NCBI RefSeq assembly: GCF_950023065.1
Contig: NC_088680.1
Span: 32,724,559 to 32,788,558, forward strand
Direction: 5' to 3'
DNA from: Planococcus citri
Taxonomy: Eukaryota > Arthropoda > Insecta > Hemiptera > Pseudococcidae
Length of the DNA: 64,000 nt
The notes under the pieces were generated by a model. The model was given only the letters and a program-made list of their open reading frames with translations. It was not told where the DNA came from and ran no database searches. Shown one piece after another: positions 32,392-42,360 of the stretch. Numbering within the stretch: the first letter of the stretch is position 1; each line of letters starts with the position of its first letter. The position numbers and the translations under genes were made by a program.

Positions 32392-34279
32392 TAGGGTGGC
32401 CCTTAAAAAAAATTTTGGAATTTTTTTTGGGACACCCCCTAGTATGGTGCTGTCTTATGAAAAAATAACGTATACAAATTTTTAGCTCAATCAATGCATA
32501 TTAACCCGTGCCGCACGCCCCTTTTTGAAATGTAAGCATCAGGCGCGTGAGTTCAGGATTTCTCCACGATAACGCGTGGAGAATGAGACTAGTTGTACCC
32601 TGGTCCTTATCTCTTACATGTTGTAAGTTGGTCGCCGATTCCAGGTAGCTTATCAAGTTCTTTATCGGGTGTATGCATGCATAGGAGGGAAGAGGGATAT
32701 GCCCTTGAAGATCAGTGTTTGGTTTTCTCCACTATAGAGATCAGTTTGCTGCCAAAAATTGCCAAATAGTACCATTACTTTTTGTCCATTATTCCCCAAA
32801 AAGGCTTGAAATCCATTCTGTTAATTTACCATGAAAAAAATCTTGCTACCTACATAAAAAGTTTTGCTTTTGAGCTAAAAATTTCTACGAAGTCCTGCTT
32901 TTTCCGGAAATTATTGTCGAAGTCTCGTTTTCTATCAAAATAGCAAAAAAGCTCGCATTTTGCCAAAATTATGTAGCATTTTTTTTTGCCAAAATCTGCT
33001 AAAAATTGTGTTGTTTTTTGCATCAAAAAGCTCCCTCTCTTTTCCAATAATTGTTCTAATGTGTAGTTTTTTTGTCAGAAATCCCCAGCTAACAAGCCAT
33101 GTCTTTTGCTGAAATATTCAAAAATCTCACCTTTATTCCCAGAAATCGCGAAATTTTTAATTTTTAATCCAAAATTGCCAAAAAGTACTTCCTTGGCAGT
33201 ACCTAATTGCCAAAAGGTCCTGCTTTTTGCTAAAATTATTGAATTTCATTTTGACAATTTGACTAAAAGCGAAAAGTTTTCGTTTTTTTGTTGATTTTTT
33301 GTGCATTAAAATGTATTGTCCATGTTTTGTCACTTTTTTGGTTACTTTTTCGAGTTTTTTGGGATACTAATAAATGAATGATGGATTGGCCTTTTTTTGG
33401 AAAAAGTGAGTACAAGCCAGCTGGTATTTAAAAAAACTATTGATTAAATTTTAAAAATGATTGCTGATAGGTATTAGAAAACCCCATTGTTTTGAAGTAG
33501 GTAGTTCTATTTTTTGAATTATAAATTTTCCAAAACTTTTGTTTTCACTTCGCTTGGGCCATTTAAATTGAAAAATTACATAAAATAATACATAAAATCA
33601 AAAAAATTCGAATTAGGTAGTAATGTATTTTTTTTTTCAAACAGTATCACTCCCTTCTTCAACATTTTTATATACCCATTGATTGGGTTAAAATCTTGCA
33701 CGGAAAAAAAAAAGTATAGGTAATTTTTATTATTTTAGCACAATAACCGGATCCCATTCGAAAATACAGTAGAATTTATTTTAGAACTTGGTACTTTCAA
33801 CTGGTCACACAAATTATTTTTAATGTGATAGCATGGTAAAAATTATTCCTCCATAATGACTTTTACTGTACCATTATAGTAAAAATAACACGAACCAATA
33901 ATGTAAAAATTAATGTGTGGTGAAGAAAAAAATACTCCTCTTGAAGTAATTTTTACTATTTGAAAAGTAAAAATTATTCTATCGTAATAATTTTTACTAT
34001 ATTTTAATAGTAAAAATTACTCGAACCAATTGTGTAAAGATTAATAGGCGTTGAAGTAAAAAATGCTCGTTTTGAGGTAATTTTTACTGTTTGAGAAATA
34101 AAAAGTACTTGTGGTGAGGTAATTTTTACTTTGGAGCAATGATATCAATTTTCAAAATGAAATTTTAAAAAATTAAAATAAAGGGGAAGGGTTACGCTAA
34201 TTTGAATTTATTTTGCACCATTGGATAGTGCTCGATGTGGAGGATTTTTTGCAATTTTAATATCTTACGAAAATTTCCT

Positions 34280-34362
34280 AACCTAATGACCTAACGGGGA
34301 ATCGAACCTGGTACCTTACGTTCTCCTAACTACCTAACTTAACTACTCGGCTATGACCACGC
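34280..34362 (-). repeat. tRNA-like sequence (SINE head or tRNA pseudogene)
   Basis: On the minus strand it begins GCGTGGTCATAGCCGAGTAG (A-box-like TAGCCGAGTAGTTAAG) and has GGTTCGATTCCCC (B box / T-arm) about 45 bases later, then GTTAGGTCATTAGG. The A-box wording resembles class II tRNAs (Ser/Leu type), but no proper anticodon stem forms and the acceptor ends do not pair. I therefore call it a tRNA-derived relic, not a working tRNA. Confidence 0.6.
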
Positions 34363-34508
34363 TATTAATAAACGAGGGTTAAAAGAATATATTTGTTTGC
34401 AAACGCGTGGTGCTATTTATCACGTTACTGTTTATTTATTGCGTGCAGTTTGATTGGATAGCGCTTTTTCACATGTTTGTGTGTGTATTTTCTGTGTTTC
34501 CGGGATAT

Positions 34509-36022
34509 CGTATAAAATTTCAAGGTCTAAAGTGCGTTTTTCGATTTTTGGTGAATTTTTGAAAATCGAATTTAGGCCAAAAGTGAGAGAAAAAATCAAA
34601 ATTTTACCAAATTGACCAAGAAAGCTGAAGTTCGGTATATACCCTATTTTCGACATGCCAAATCGATTGGAGACGGTTTCAACCCGTTTTGAGCAGTTCT
34701 GGAGCCTCCAGCAGGTTTTTGAAACTCGAAATTCCCACAAAATTCCATCAAATTGGAGTTGTAAAGCTAAAATTTATACTAAAAACTAATTTCAATACTC
34801 TACGAAGTACTGCAGGTGAATTTCAAGTCGTTTTGGATCCTCCAGCAACTGTTTGAAAATTCCTGAAGCCTCCAGCAGATTTTTGAAACTTTAAATTTTC
34901 ACAAAATTTCATCAAATAGAGATGGAAAGCTGAAATTTACTCTACACTCCAATTTTAACACCCTCTGAAAACGACTTCTGGTGGATTTCAAGTCATTTTA
35001 CAGCCTCCAACGACTTTTTTTAACATTACTGGAGCCTCCAGTAGATTTTTTAAACTTGAAATTTCCTCAAAATTTTATCAAACCAAGATGGAGAGTCGAA
35101 ATTCATTCTGCAAACTAATTTCAATACGCTACGAAGTTGACTGCTGGTGAATTTCCAGTCATTTTAGAGCCTCCAACGACTGCTTTGAAAATTACTGGAG
35201 CCTCCTGTAGATTTTTGAAGATTGAAATTTCCCCAAAATTTTATCAAACCAAGATGGAGAGTCGAAATTCCATTCTGCAAACTAATTTCAATGCGCTACG
35301 AAGTTGACTGCTGGTGAATTTCAAGTCGTTTTGGAGCCTCCAGCAACTTTTTGAAAGGTTGTATGACGTTTTTTTGGAAAATTGAAATTTCAAAACCATT
35401 TGAAACCATCATGTAATCTGCGAAGTAAATTTCAGCTTGCCAACTCCATTTGATAATTTAATGTTGGGGAAATTTCAAGTTCCAAAAATCTACTGGAGGT
35501 TCCAGTAATTTTCAAAAAAGTCGCTGGATGCCCTAAAATTACTTGAACCCACCTGAAGTCGTCTTCAGAGGGTGTTAAAATTGGAGTGTAGAGTAAATTT
35601 CAGCTTTACATCTCCATTTGATGAAATTTTGTGAAAATTTAAAGTTTCAAAAATCTGCTGGAGGCTCCAGTAATTTTCAAAAAAAGTCGCTGGAGGCCCT
35701 AAAATTACTTGAACCCACCTGAAGTCGTCTTGAGAGGGTGTTAAAATTGGAGTGTAGAGTAAATTTCAGCTTTCCATATCCATTATTTGATGAAATTTTG
35801 TGAAAATTCAAAGTTTCAAAAATCTGCTGGAGGCTCCAGAACTGCTCAAAACGGCTTGAAACCGTTTCCAATCGATTTGGCATGTCGAAAATAGGGTATA
35901 TCCCAAATTTCAGCTTTCTTGGTCAATTTGGTAAAATTTTGATTTTTTCCCTCATTTTTAGCCTAAATTCGATTTTCAAAAATTCACCAAAATCGAAAAA
36001 CGCACTTTAGACCTTGAAATTT
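34509..36022. repeat. inner foldback with about 185-bp tandem sub-units
   Basis: AAATTTCAAGGTCTAAAGTG at the left is mirrored by CACTTTAGACCTTGAAATTT at the right. TACCCTATTTTCGACATGCC and its mirror GGCATGTCGAAAATAGGGTA sit further in. Between them, a unit with GGAGCCTCCAGCAGATTTTTGAAA-like text, AAATTTC.CAAAATTT.ATCAAA and AAGTCGTTTT recurs about every 185 bases, first in one and then in the other orientation. Confidence 0.75.
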
Positions 36023-36702
36023 TGACAGGTGATAAATTTTTGCATGATCTTTCGATCGACCTTTGTAAAGTTTGAAAAAGTTCGTGCAAGTCCTATGTTA
36101 AAACGCAAAATCTGCGATTTCGGCTGACCTGTCAATCAAAATGGCCGCCATTTTGTAAGTAAGGCCAACTTTTTTTTGGCAAGTTTGCTTTAAAATGTTC
36201 CTCAGGATGTCCCCTTTAAGAAAAAAGTTGTCCCGGAGGATCGGCGGGGCGGGGGGGTGCAATTACTCCTATTGTCATATGCCGGACTATTAATATTGAC
36301 ACAGTAATTCGTGTTTTCCATGTAGAAAGAATTGAATACTTTTATGCAAGAAGGACCTATGCCGAAAAAGTGAGTTTCGAGAAAAACGCATTTAAAGTTT
36401 CAGAACGTCGCGAAAGTGGGTAAATTGTGACCAATATTTTTGAAAATTTTACCAGTGATTCTTCTATCCCTTGACTATAAAATGCCGCAAACGGCGAGTC
36501 CAAAGCTTGATTTCAGGTTGAGCAATGACAAGAAATACACACCCCAGTTATGTGTCTTTTTTGCATAAAGCTCAAACCTATGTGTCGTTTTTGCATAAAA
36601 CAACTGTTTGACACTCGAAAATTTCATTATTAATCAGCATTTTGGTTATCTGGAGGTGAAGTACACACATTTGCACTGTAATATCTCATGAAAGGAATTT
36701 TT

Positions 36703-37275
36703 GTGGGGATACCTACTAAGGATATACATAACTTCCAGAAAAATTTTCAAAATCAATCAACATGGGGCTGAGAAAAGCGTTATTGAAATTTCAGAAAAGG
36801 GGGGGTCCCCAAAAAGGGAGGGGGTGTGGATCTGAAATTTTTCACGCGCAAGTTTCTCGATGGTACCCACCTTCCATGCTGATATCAACTCGAACGCTTT
36901 CGGGGACCATTTCACCCCCCTTAGGCACCTATATCCTTTATGTATTTTTCAGGAAACCCCCACTTTTTTGAATGGTTGTAGTTCCACTTCCCTTGAACAT
37001 ACAAGGAAAGTTGATACATCATTAGATCGGAAATTTGACGAAGATTCTTTTATCTAACCACATATTTTTTGCTAAAATGCAATGCGGGGAGAAAATGGCA
37101 AAAAACTGATTTTGGGGGCACAAATGTGGGTCGGGGGGGGCGAAGCACCACGCGGATTTAGGGTGAGTTTTAGTATGTCATTTAGGACACCATCCTGAGC
37201 ATTTTGGCATAAAAAAAAATTTCCCCCAATATTTATTCCAGGTCGAGTTCTCATATGAGCTAATTTGACTGGACT
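36703..37275. repeat. solitary, diverged arm of the 23-kb foldback family
   Basis: The stretch from TTTTGTGGGGATACCTACTA to TTGACTGGACTA parallels the right arm of the element at 23826-24425 (AGGAAACCCCC, GATACATCATTAGATCGGAA, GACACCATCCT), with clear substitutions. It shows that the foldback family is dispersed and that this copy is older or from another lineage. Confidence 0.8.
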
Positions 37276-38259
37276 AATACTGGATGAAAACGTGTTCGGT
37301 TACATTTTGTGATGTCATTGTAGGGTGTAGGAAGGCAGCACGAAGTTGATACTTGGTGAGTAGGTAGCCAAAGGATGGCCGATCACGATGCGCGCATGCG
37401 CGCAATTTTGACACATAGAAGTATAGGCCCTTCTTGCATAAAAGTATTCAATTACTCTCACAATGCGTGATATTTACTTAGAAATAATAGTAAAAATTAC
37501 TTTTATAACTGAGTAATTTTTACTTGGGCAGAATAGTGAAACTTTACTATCCGTGAATAGTAAAAATTACCGTTACAATCGCAACAGATAATACCACCTG
37601 GTGCAGTACTTTTTATTCAATCATACAATTTTATTTTTTACCAGAACAGAATAGTAAAAATTTACCATCCGTAAATAGTAAAAATTACATTGAATTTTGT
37701 GGGGAAAAATACTATACAGAAAAGTAATTTTTACTTTCATCACGAATTGAACCACACGTTGAGTGATTTTTACTATGAGATTAGTAAATTTTACTATGAG
37801 GTTTGTAAATTCTACCTAATTTTGGGTAAAATATATTTTTTGGCGGACATTTATTATTTTTTAACAGGTAATTTATGTTAAAATTTTTTTCCGTGTGGGT
37901 TTTGTTGCAAGAATTACAAATATTGTCGGCAAAATGATATGAACACCTCAACCCAAACAGTGTGACTTCGATCGTCCTCTGGTTTGAACAAACACGAACG
38001 TTTAAGATTGAAAAAACAAGTTGAAGTTGAGGCGCGTTAATGCACGTTTCATTTGCCACGGGTTTGTCGTGGAATAGAACTGAGCTCGTGCGCGTGATGC
38101 TATCATTACAAAAAGTGGTGTGCGGCACGGGTAAATATGCATCGATTGAGTTGAAATTTTTTATACGTTATTTTCTCATAGAGTGGCACCAAACTAGGGG
38201 GTGTCCCGAAAAAAATTCAAAATTTTTTTTCCCACCAAGTATAAATAAGGGCCACCCTA

Positions 38260-38655
38260 ATATCCCATTCATTACATTTATTTGGCGTAATGTAATTCCA
38301 AATAATTTTTTTTGAATCTCTCTCGTCCTGGGGCAAACATAAATGAATTCTGCAGCGGCCGCGGCATCCTTCACGATCCCTTCCCATCCCCATTGCTTAG
38401 TAAGCTCTACAGGGCAAAGTCTATCGCTGGGCTTAAATGAAGGATCATTATGAATTATGATAATCACCGAATACCAGCACGATGGTTCCTCTAGTTGGCA
38501 GTTTTTCAGTCTGTATTCGACTATTTTGTAGATTATTCTCGGAATCGGGATTATCTTTTTGTCCAAATCCAAGTATACAGTCGTTTTCCCCCAACCTCTT
38601 TTCTTTTTGAATTGATTTTCGCCTCGTACTCCGGCAATAACATGTAACGGTTCGC
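38260..38655 (-). CDS. nuclease gene exon 5, 5' part (upstream of the transposon)
   Basis: The acceptor TACCTAG precedes GEPLHVIAGVRGE, equivalent to the V-TG-G strand of the family. KIIPIPRIIYKIV, IIIIHNDPSF, LCPVE and EFIYVCPRTREIQKK follow. It ends NVMNGI at the transposon junction. A run of five Ala codons gives the GCGGCCGC word; it is in frame and is not a cloning remnant. Confidence 0.8.
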
Positions 38656-39033
38656 CTAGGTACTTTATGTACAGTAAAATACATAGGTAATTAGAAAAAA
38701 AAATGAAATCGTATTTTCTAAAAAAAAATAATGAAATTGTTTCATACTCGAAATAAAGCGTATAAATATTGATCAATTTTTCTCAAATAAAACTGATCTT
38801 TCCCATTTAATTTCCAGACAGGTATTGTGACCATATTTGAGCAAACAGGAGGTGCTGAAGAACCAAAACGAAACTGGCTCAGTGGCACAAGTAACCATTT
38901 TTGAAAACAATTGTAATTCGATCTACAACCGAACTCTCCTATTTTCAAATTGGCTAATGTGGTTTCATCCTGTTGATGGAAAATCAGGCTGTTGTAGTTA
39001 TCAAATTTTCTACACGTATTGGCAAAAATGTAC

Positions 39034-39239
39034 CTGAAATATCTAGACAACTGACTAACTTTTGCGTACAGTTTATCTAAGTTGATATCTTCATAGAATT
39101 CAGATCCTAGACTGAAATCTGTGCATTGCTCTTCCAAAACTGGCCATCTACTGTTAGGACTGATATCGTATTCTATTCTCCACAAAATCTTTTTCGAGAA
39201 AGTGAATATCAGTTTCATCAAATATATCCACGCAAAGCC
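39034..39239 (-). CDS. nuclease gene exon 4
   Basis: The acceptor TTAATTTCAG precedes GFAWIYLMKL. The exon contains KKILWRIEYDISPN and CTDFSLGSEFYEDINLD, ending SQLSRYF before AG and GTACAT. The frame stays open without splicing to 38742, so the 3' limit is uncertain. The following sequence should carry the RGH-containing segment in active relatives, but no reading frame shows it. Confidence 0.6.
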
Positions 39240-39358
39240 CTGAAATTAAAAATCTTTTCGTATTTCACAATTCGAGAAAGTTGTGTTTGTTTTTTTTTTA
39301 AACTGATAGCTTTTTAAAGTGAATCTTGTAAATTATTTCACATTTCATTGTGGTTTAC

Positions 39359-39559
39359 CATTCTTTTGTTTCCATCAAACCACAATTCTCGGATATCGCT
39401 ATCAAAAGCGCTCTTCAGTATACGAAAATATTCTTTCCAAACAATAGTTTTCGCTTTTTTCAGAAACCCAGTCATAGATTTAGCTACTTCTCCGGGTGAT
39501 TTATAATCGTCGAATTTATGCGTATGAAAATATGCAGCATCCGTTAAATCGTAATAAGT
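39359..39559 (-). CDS. nuclease gene exon 3
   Basis: The acceptor TTTTTAG precedes TYYDLTDAAYFHTHKFDDY. The exon ends ELWFDGNKRM before GTAAAC. It is 67 codons with both boundaries in phase 0, consistent with its neighbours. Confidence 0.7.
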
Positions 39560-39638
39560 CTAAAAATTTTTAAAAAAATGAATAAAAAATGGTCAATTCA
39601 TTTCCACAATTCAACTTGGAAGTCATCAAATAATTTAC

Positions 39639-39931
39639 CTCGAATCCAAACTGGAAAGTAAGACTTCTAACGTTGTACGTTAAAGAAAATTTGAAAGGAT
39701 CTTTACACTGTTTTTTCTTCACTTCGGCCGCGTTACTACCCTTGTTATATATTTTTCTAAGAAACAAACCATTTCTTGTAAACGAATATCGTTTGATGAA
39801 CTCTTTTTCTTCAGGTGTCTCGGCTGGACAAGCGACTGCCCAGGCATCGCAAACGGTGTTTTTGGGTATTTGTTCAGGAAGTTGGAATAACGAACGAGTA
39901 AATCTATCGAAAACTAGACCTTTAAAAGAAA
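39639..39931 (-). CDS. nuclease gene exon 2
   Basis: The acceptor GCCCAG precedes VSFKGLVFDRF (first base from exon 1). The exon contains CDAWAVACPAET with three cysteines typical of a secreted, disulfide-bonded protein. It ends FQFGFE before GTAAAT (phase 0). At 293 bases plus one carried base it gives exactly 98 codons. Confidence 0.75.
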
Positions 39932-39995
39932 CTGGGCGTCATAATTTTTGAAAAATTAATGTGTAATAGAAAACTAAACACTAAACAGCACTTAC

Positions 39996-40071
39996 CTTCT
40001 TCTTTTTCTGCCCCTTGTATGAGAATAAATTGAAATACCATTAAAAAATTTGCAAATAGCATTAACTTCAT
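39996..40071 (-). CDS. nuclease gene exon 1: signal peptide
   Basis: ATG at 40071-40069 begins MKLMLFANFLMVFQFILIQG, a good signal peptide, followed by AEKE. The exon ends in AGAAG before GTAAGTG (phase 1). The start is chosen because no upstream in-frame Met precedes the hydrophobic run. Confidence 0.75.
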
Positions 40072-42360
40072 CGTAATAGGTGTTCAATAAAATTACCACT
40101 CGAATTTTAAACCTCAAGACACGAATTTAGGACGTCTTATGAAAAAAAACAACTGTTTGCCTGCGTTTTGTGAAATAATTTCACTACGTAAAACAAACGT
40201 TCTGTCGCTTGGAATTCTAGCTCGAACAATAGCCACCAACAAAACTGATAATTTCAGAGTAATTTATGTTCTTGAAAATTTTCATTTTTCAAATTAATGA
40301 TGTTCGAGTACTCGTATGTCTCGTGATTACCAATGAAAAATGTGCACCTGTTTGAAAATCAAGCTTGCAGCTGTTGAAAAACGTACTAGTTGTGGGAAAA
40401 TGTTGAAAAACAAAATAATCAACGATTTGAACCATTTTCTCCGGTGGGATGGCGTAAAATAACAGAAAATCCGCAGCTAAATTTTTAAGAAAATTATTTT
40501 TCAGAATCGTATAGCGTGATGTTTTGCATTTTTTGCCCATCCTAAGAATGTGTGAGAAATCAACTTTTTCCAAATTTTTTACATGAAAAAATATGAAAAA
40601 TATGATGGTCATTTTAGACTTGGTCGTTAATTTTTCGCCATTGTGTCCCATTTTCAGGCGATCGGGATGAATCTGAACAGTTGAACATGCAACCATTGTT
40701 ACATTATGTTATGAAGATTGCATATTTATCATACAGCATGGGGACTTAAAATTCTTCCAAAACACATTTTTTCCAAAAAATTCAAATGATGAAAATTTGG
40801 AAGAGGAAAAGGTCGGTGTCTTTTACAGGTCGTTGTCTGGGCTACATTTCGTAATATGAGAGATAGTCTGTGTTCAAAAAGGAGATCTTTGAAAACAGTA
40901 GGTAAATGTTGTAAAAACCATAAACCATGTATGCAAAATTAATTTTAAAAAAGGTCAATTGAATCTGCCCCTAGGTCGAATTTTGAAAACATTCGCAGGG
41001 TATCTTTAAGGGTCCAAAAAATAATTTTGAAGCCGAGAAAATTTCATCCATTCGGTCATTCCTCTCCCCCTTAAGGTAGTGAAAAAATGAAAAATTCACT
41101 GATGCGTTCATTTTTGTATTGTTCTTTTTTTTTATAATTTTGATTGAAATTAAAATACTTTACGTACAAATTTTCTTCCAATTTCAATTTTTTTTGAAAA
41201 CTTTCCTGTGAAAAATTTGACTTTGTATATTTTTTCTTGTGAGTGTGGGGGTGGGTCTTGTGGAGAGCTTTCTGAAAATTTGCTTGAAAAAAGGTAGTGA
41301 TTTTTTCAACAAAAAAAAATCCGTTACTAGATACCATGATCAACTTCTGGTAATTTTCAATTATTGGTGGAGGGGGGAGGGGGTTAATTTGACGGATTAT
41401 ATTACACTTTCTGCAGTTTTGACAAATCATCATTCAATTTTGAGAATTTTTGATTAATTCTTTGACCTTTTCAATAATTTGAACAGTCTGTGCAAAATTT
41501 TACCCAAATGAGACATTTTCTTAAATTTTTGTCATTTCCTGATGTTCCATGCATTTTTGATATTTTTGAGTGATTTTCAAAATCAATTTTACAACTTTTA
41601 TGATACCTACTTTATTTGTGAATGAGTATTCATTTCTGGCTTTTTGTTAAACATGGAGATCGTAAGAATTTTTGGTTTCACCTTGGACCAATATTATTGC
41701 ATATTATATCTGTTGATTGATCAATAACTTTATAACTAACTATAATCCACCTTAATTTTTCTTTGTTTCAGGTGAGTACCAATTTCCTTTCAATAATGAT
41801 AGAATATAAACTCGGGTATGAGAATAAGTAAGTAATTTTATGTAATTCTCATAAGAAAATTTAAGTAAGTCTCCACTACACCTGTGATCTTTTATTTTCA
41901 ATGGCAAATCAAAAAAAAAGTCTGAAATCACTGCCTAAAAGTGTTACAGGCTAGAAAAATTTTTTCCAAAATGTCGACCTCGAGCCGTAGTATTTTTGGT
42001 ATTTTTTTCAATTTTTTCAAAGTGGTGGGTCTTTTTGTCAATTTTTCATCCTTCCCTAATTGAGCCAGGGGTCGTCAAAATGGATGTAAAGTAAATATTT
42101 CATATGCTTTATTCATATTTTTACTTTGAAAAAAATCTTTTAAAAAATGTCGAAAAAATCTTCGAATTTTCCCATAAAATTGTTCATTTAGGAATTTTTT
42201 CATTTTGTAACGTTAGAGCTGGTGTAGGTATAAGGTAATTTATCGATTAGTATTGTAGACCCTTTTGAGTATCTTGATTGGCTTTTAATCGAGACAAAAT
42301 ATCTTAAATGGCTTCTAACCATTGTCATCAGCGATAATTGATTTCGATGCATTTTTGTAA
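40072..42360. other. AT-rich non-coding, upstream of the nuclease gene
   Basis: The first 200 bases are the presumed promoter side of the nuclease gene; I see no clear core element. A 135-residue minus-strand frame (40289-40696) has no recognisable domain and is not called. The rest is AT-rich. Confidence 0.35.

Larger units (their letters stand above)
29834..33698. repeat. near-perfect 3.9-kb palindrome centred at about 31766
   Basis: The centre reads CTGTCTGTAATACAGACAG. Positions pair as p and about 63532 minus p, and matching open frames on the two arms give identical proteins. There is at most a base or so of length difference between the arms over 1.9 kb. If the nested element at 33699-37895 is removed, the symmetry extends outwards to 29471 and 38259, giving arms of about 2.3 kb. 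Essentially no spacer separates the arms. Confidence 0.9.
33699..37895. mobile_element. nested 4.2-kb non-autonomous element with AGTAAAAATTACT subterminal repeats
   Basis: Its ends are CACGGAAAAAAA and TTTTTTTCCGTG. Just inside each end (33715-34150 and 37440-37870) there are many copies of GTAATTTTTACT or its complement, often paired as short palindromes. Removing it restores the palindrome (AAAATCTTG joined to GGTTTTG, with TG possibly duplicated). No transposase frame is seen. The interior is a patchwork: a tRNA-like sequence, a second foldback and a solitary arm of the 23-kb foldback family. Confidence 0.8.
32392..38259. mobile_element. TIR transposon, right copy (A'), with 9-bp TSD, carrying a nested insert
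   Basis: It starts TAGGGTGGCCCTTAAAAAAA and ends GGGCCACCCTA. ATATCCCAT is found directly on both sides (32383-32391 and 38260-38268). Without the nested element (33699-37895) its length is about 1.67 kb, equal to copy A. A 9-bp duplication fits Mutator-like or related superfamilies better than Tc1/mariner or hAT, but no transposase is present to settle it. This is the insertion that broke the nuclease gene. Confidence 0.85.
32096..40071 (-). pseudogene. Endonuclease_NS-like secreted nuclease gene, interrupted by a transposon
   Basis: The exons read on the minus strand: a signal-peptide exon (39996-40071), then 39639-39931, 39359-39559, 39034-39239 (possibly extended) and 38260-38655, with phases that fit. 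The C-terminal exon resembles insect DNA/RNA non-specific endonucleases (PF01223): a TVYLDL strand, KIIPIPRIIYKIVEYR, IIHNDPSF and EFIYVCPRTREIQKK. In the last exon the 9-bp target duplication of the transposon (38260-38268 and 32383-32391) splits the frame, and the two sides rejoin in frame across it. The gene would end at 32096. As it stands, the upstream part reads into the transposon and stops after about 23 foreign residues. The canonical RGH catalytic motif is not found in the exons I can build, so the enzyme may have been inactive or one exon is missing. Confidence 0.8.

Noticed and set aside
38341..38365. GAATTCTGCAGCGGCCGC, resembling a cloning polylinker
   Set aside because: It is in frame within the nuclease exon (EF and an Ala run) with homologous coding sequence on both sides, so it is genomic. 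A similar GCGGCCGCGG word at about 21755 has no vector context either.
40289..40696. 135-residue minus-strand open frame upstream of the nuclease gene
   Set aside because: No domain. Phe/Lys-rich composition expected from AT-rich DNA, and not in a position to be an exon of the nuclease gene, which already has a good start codon.
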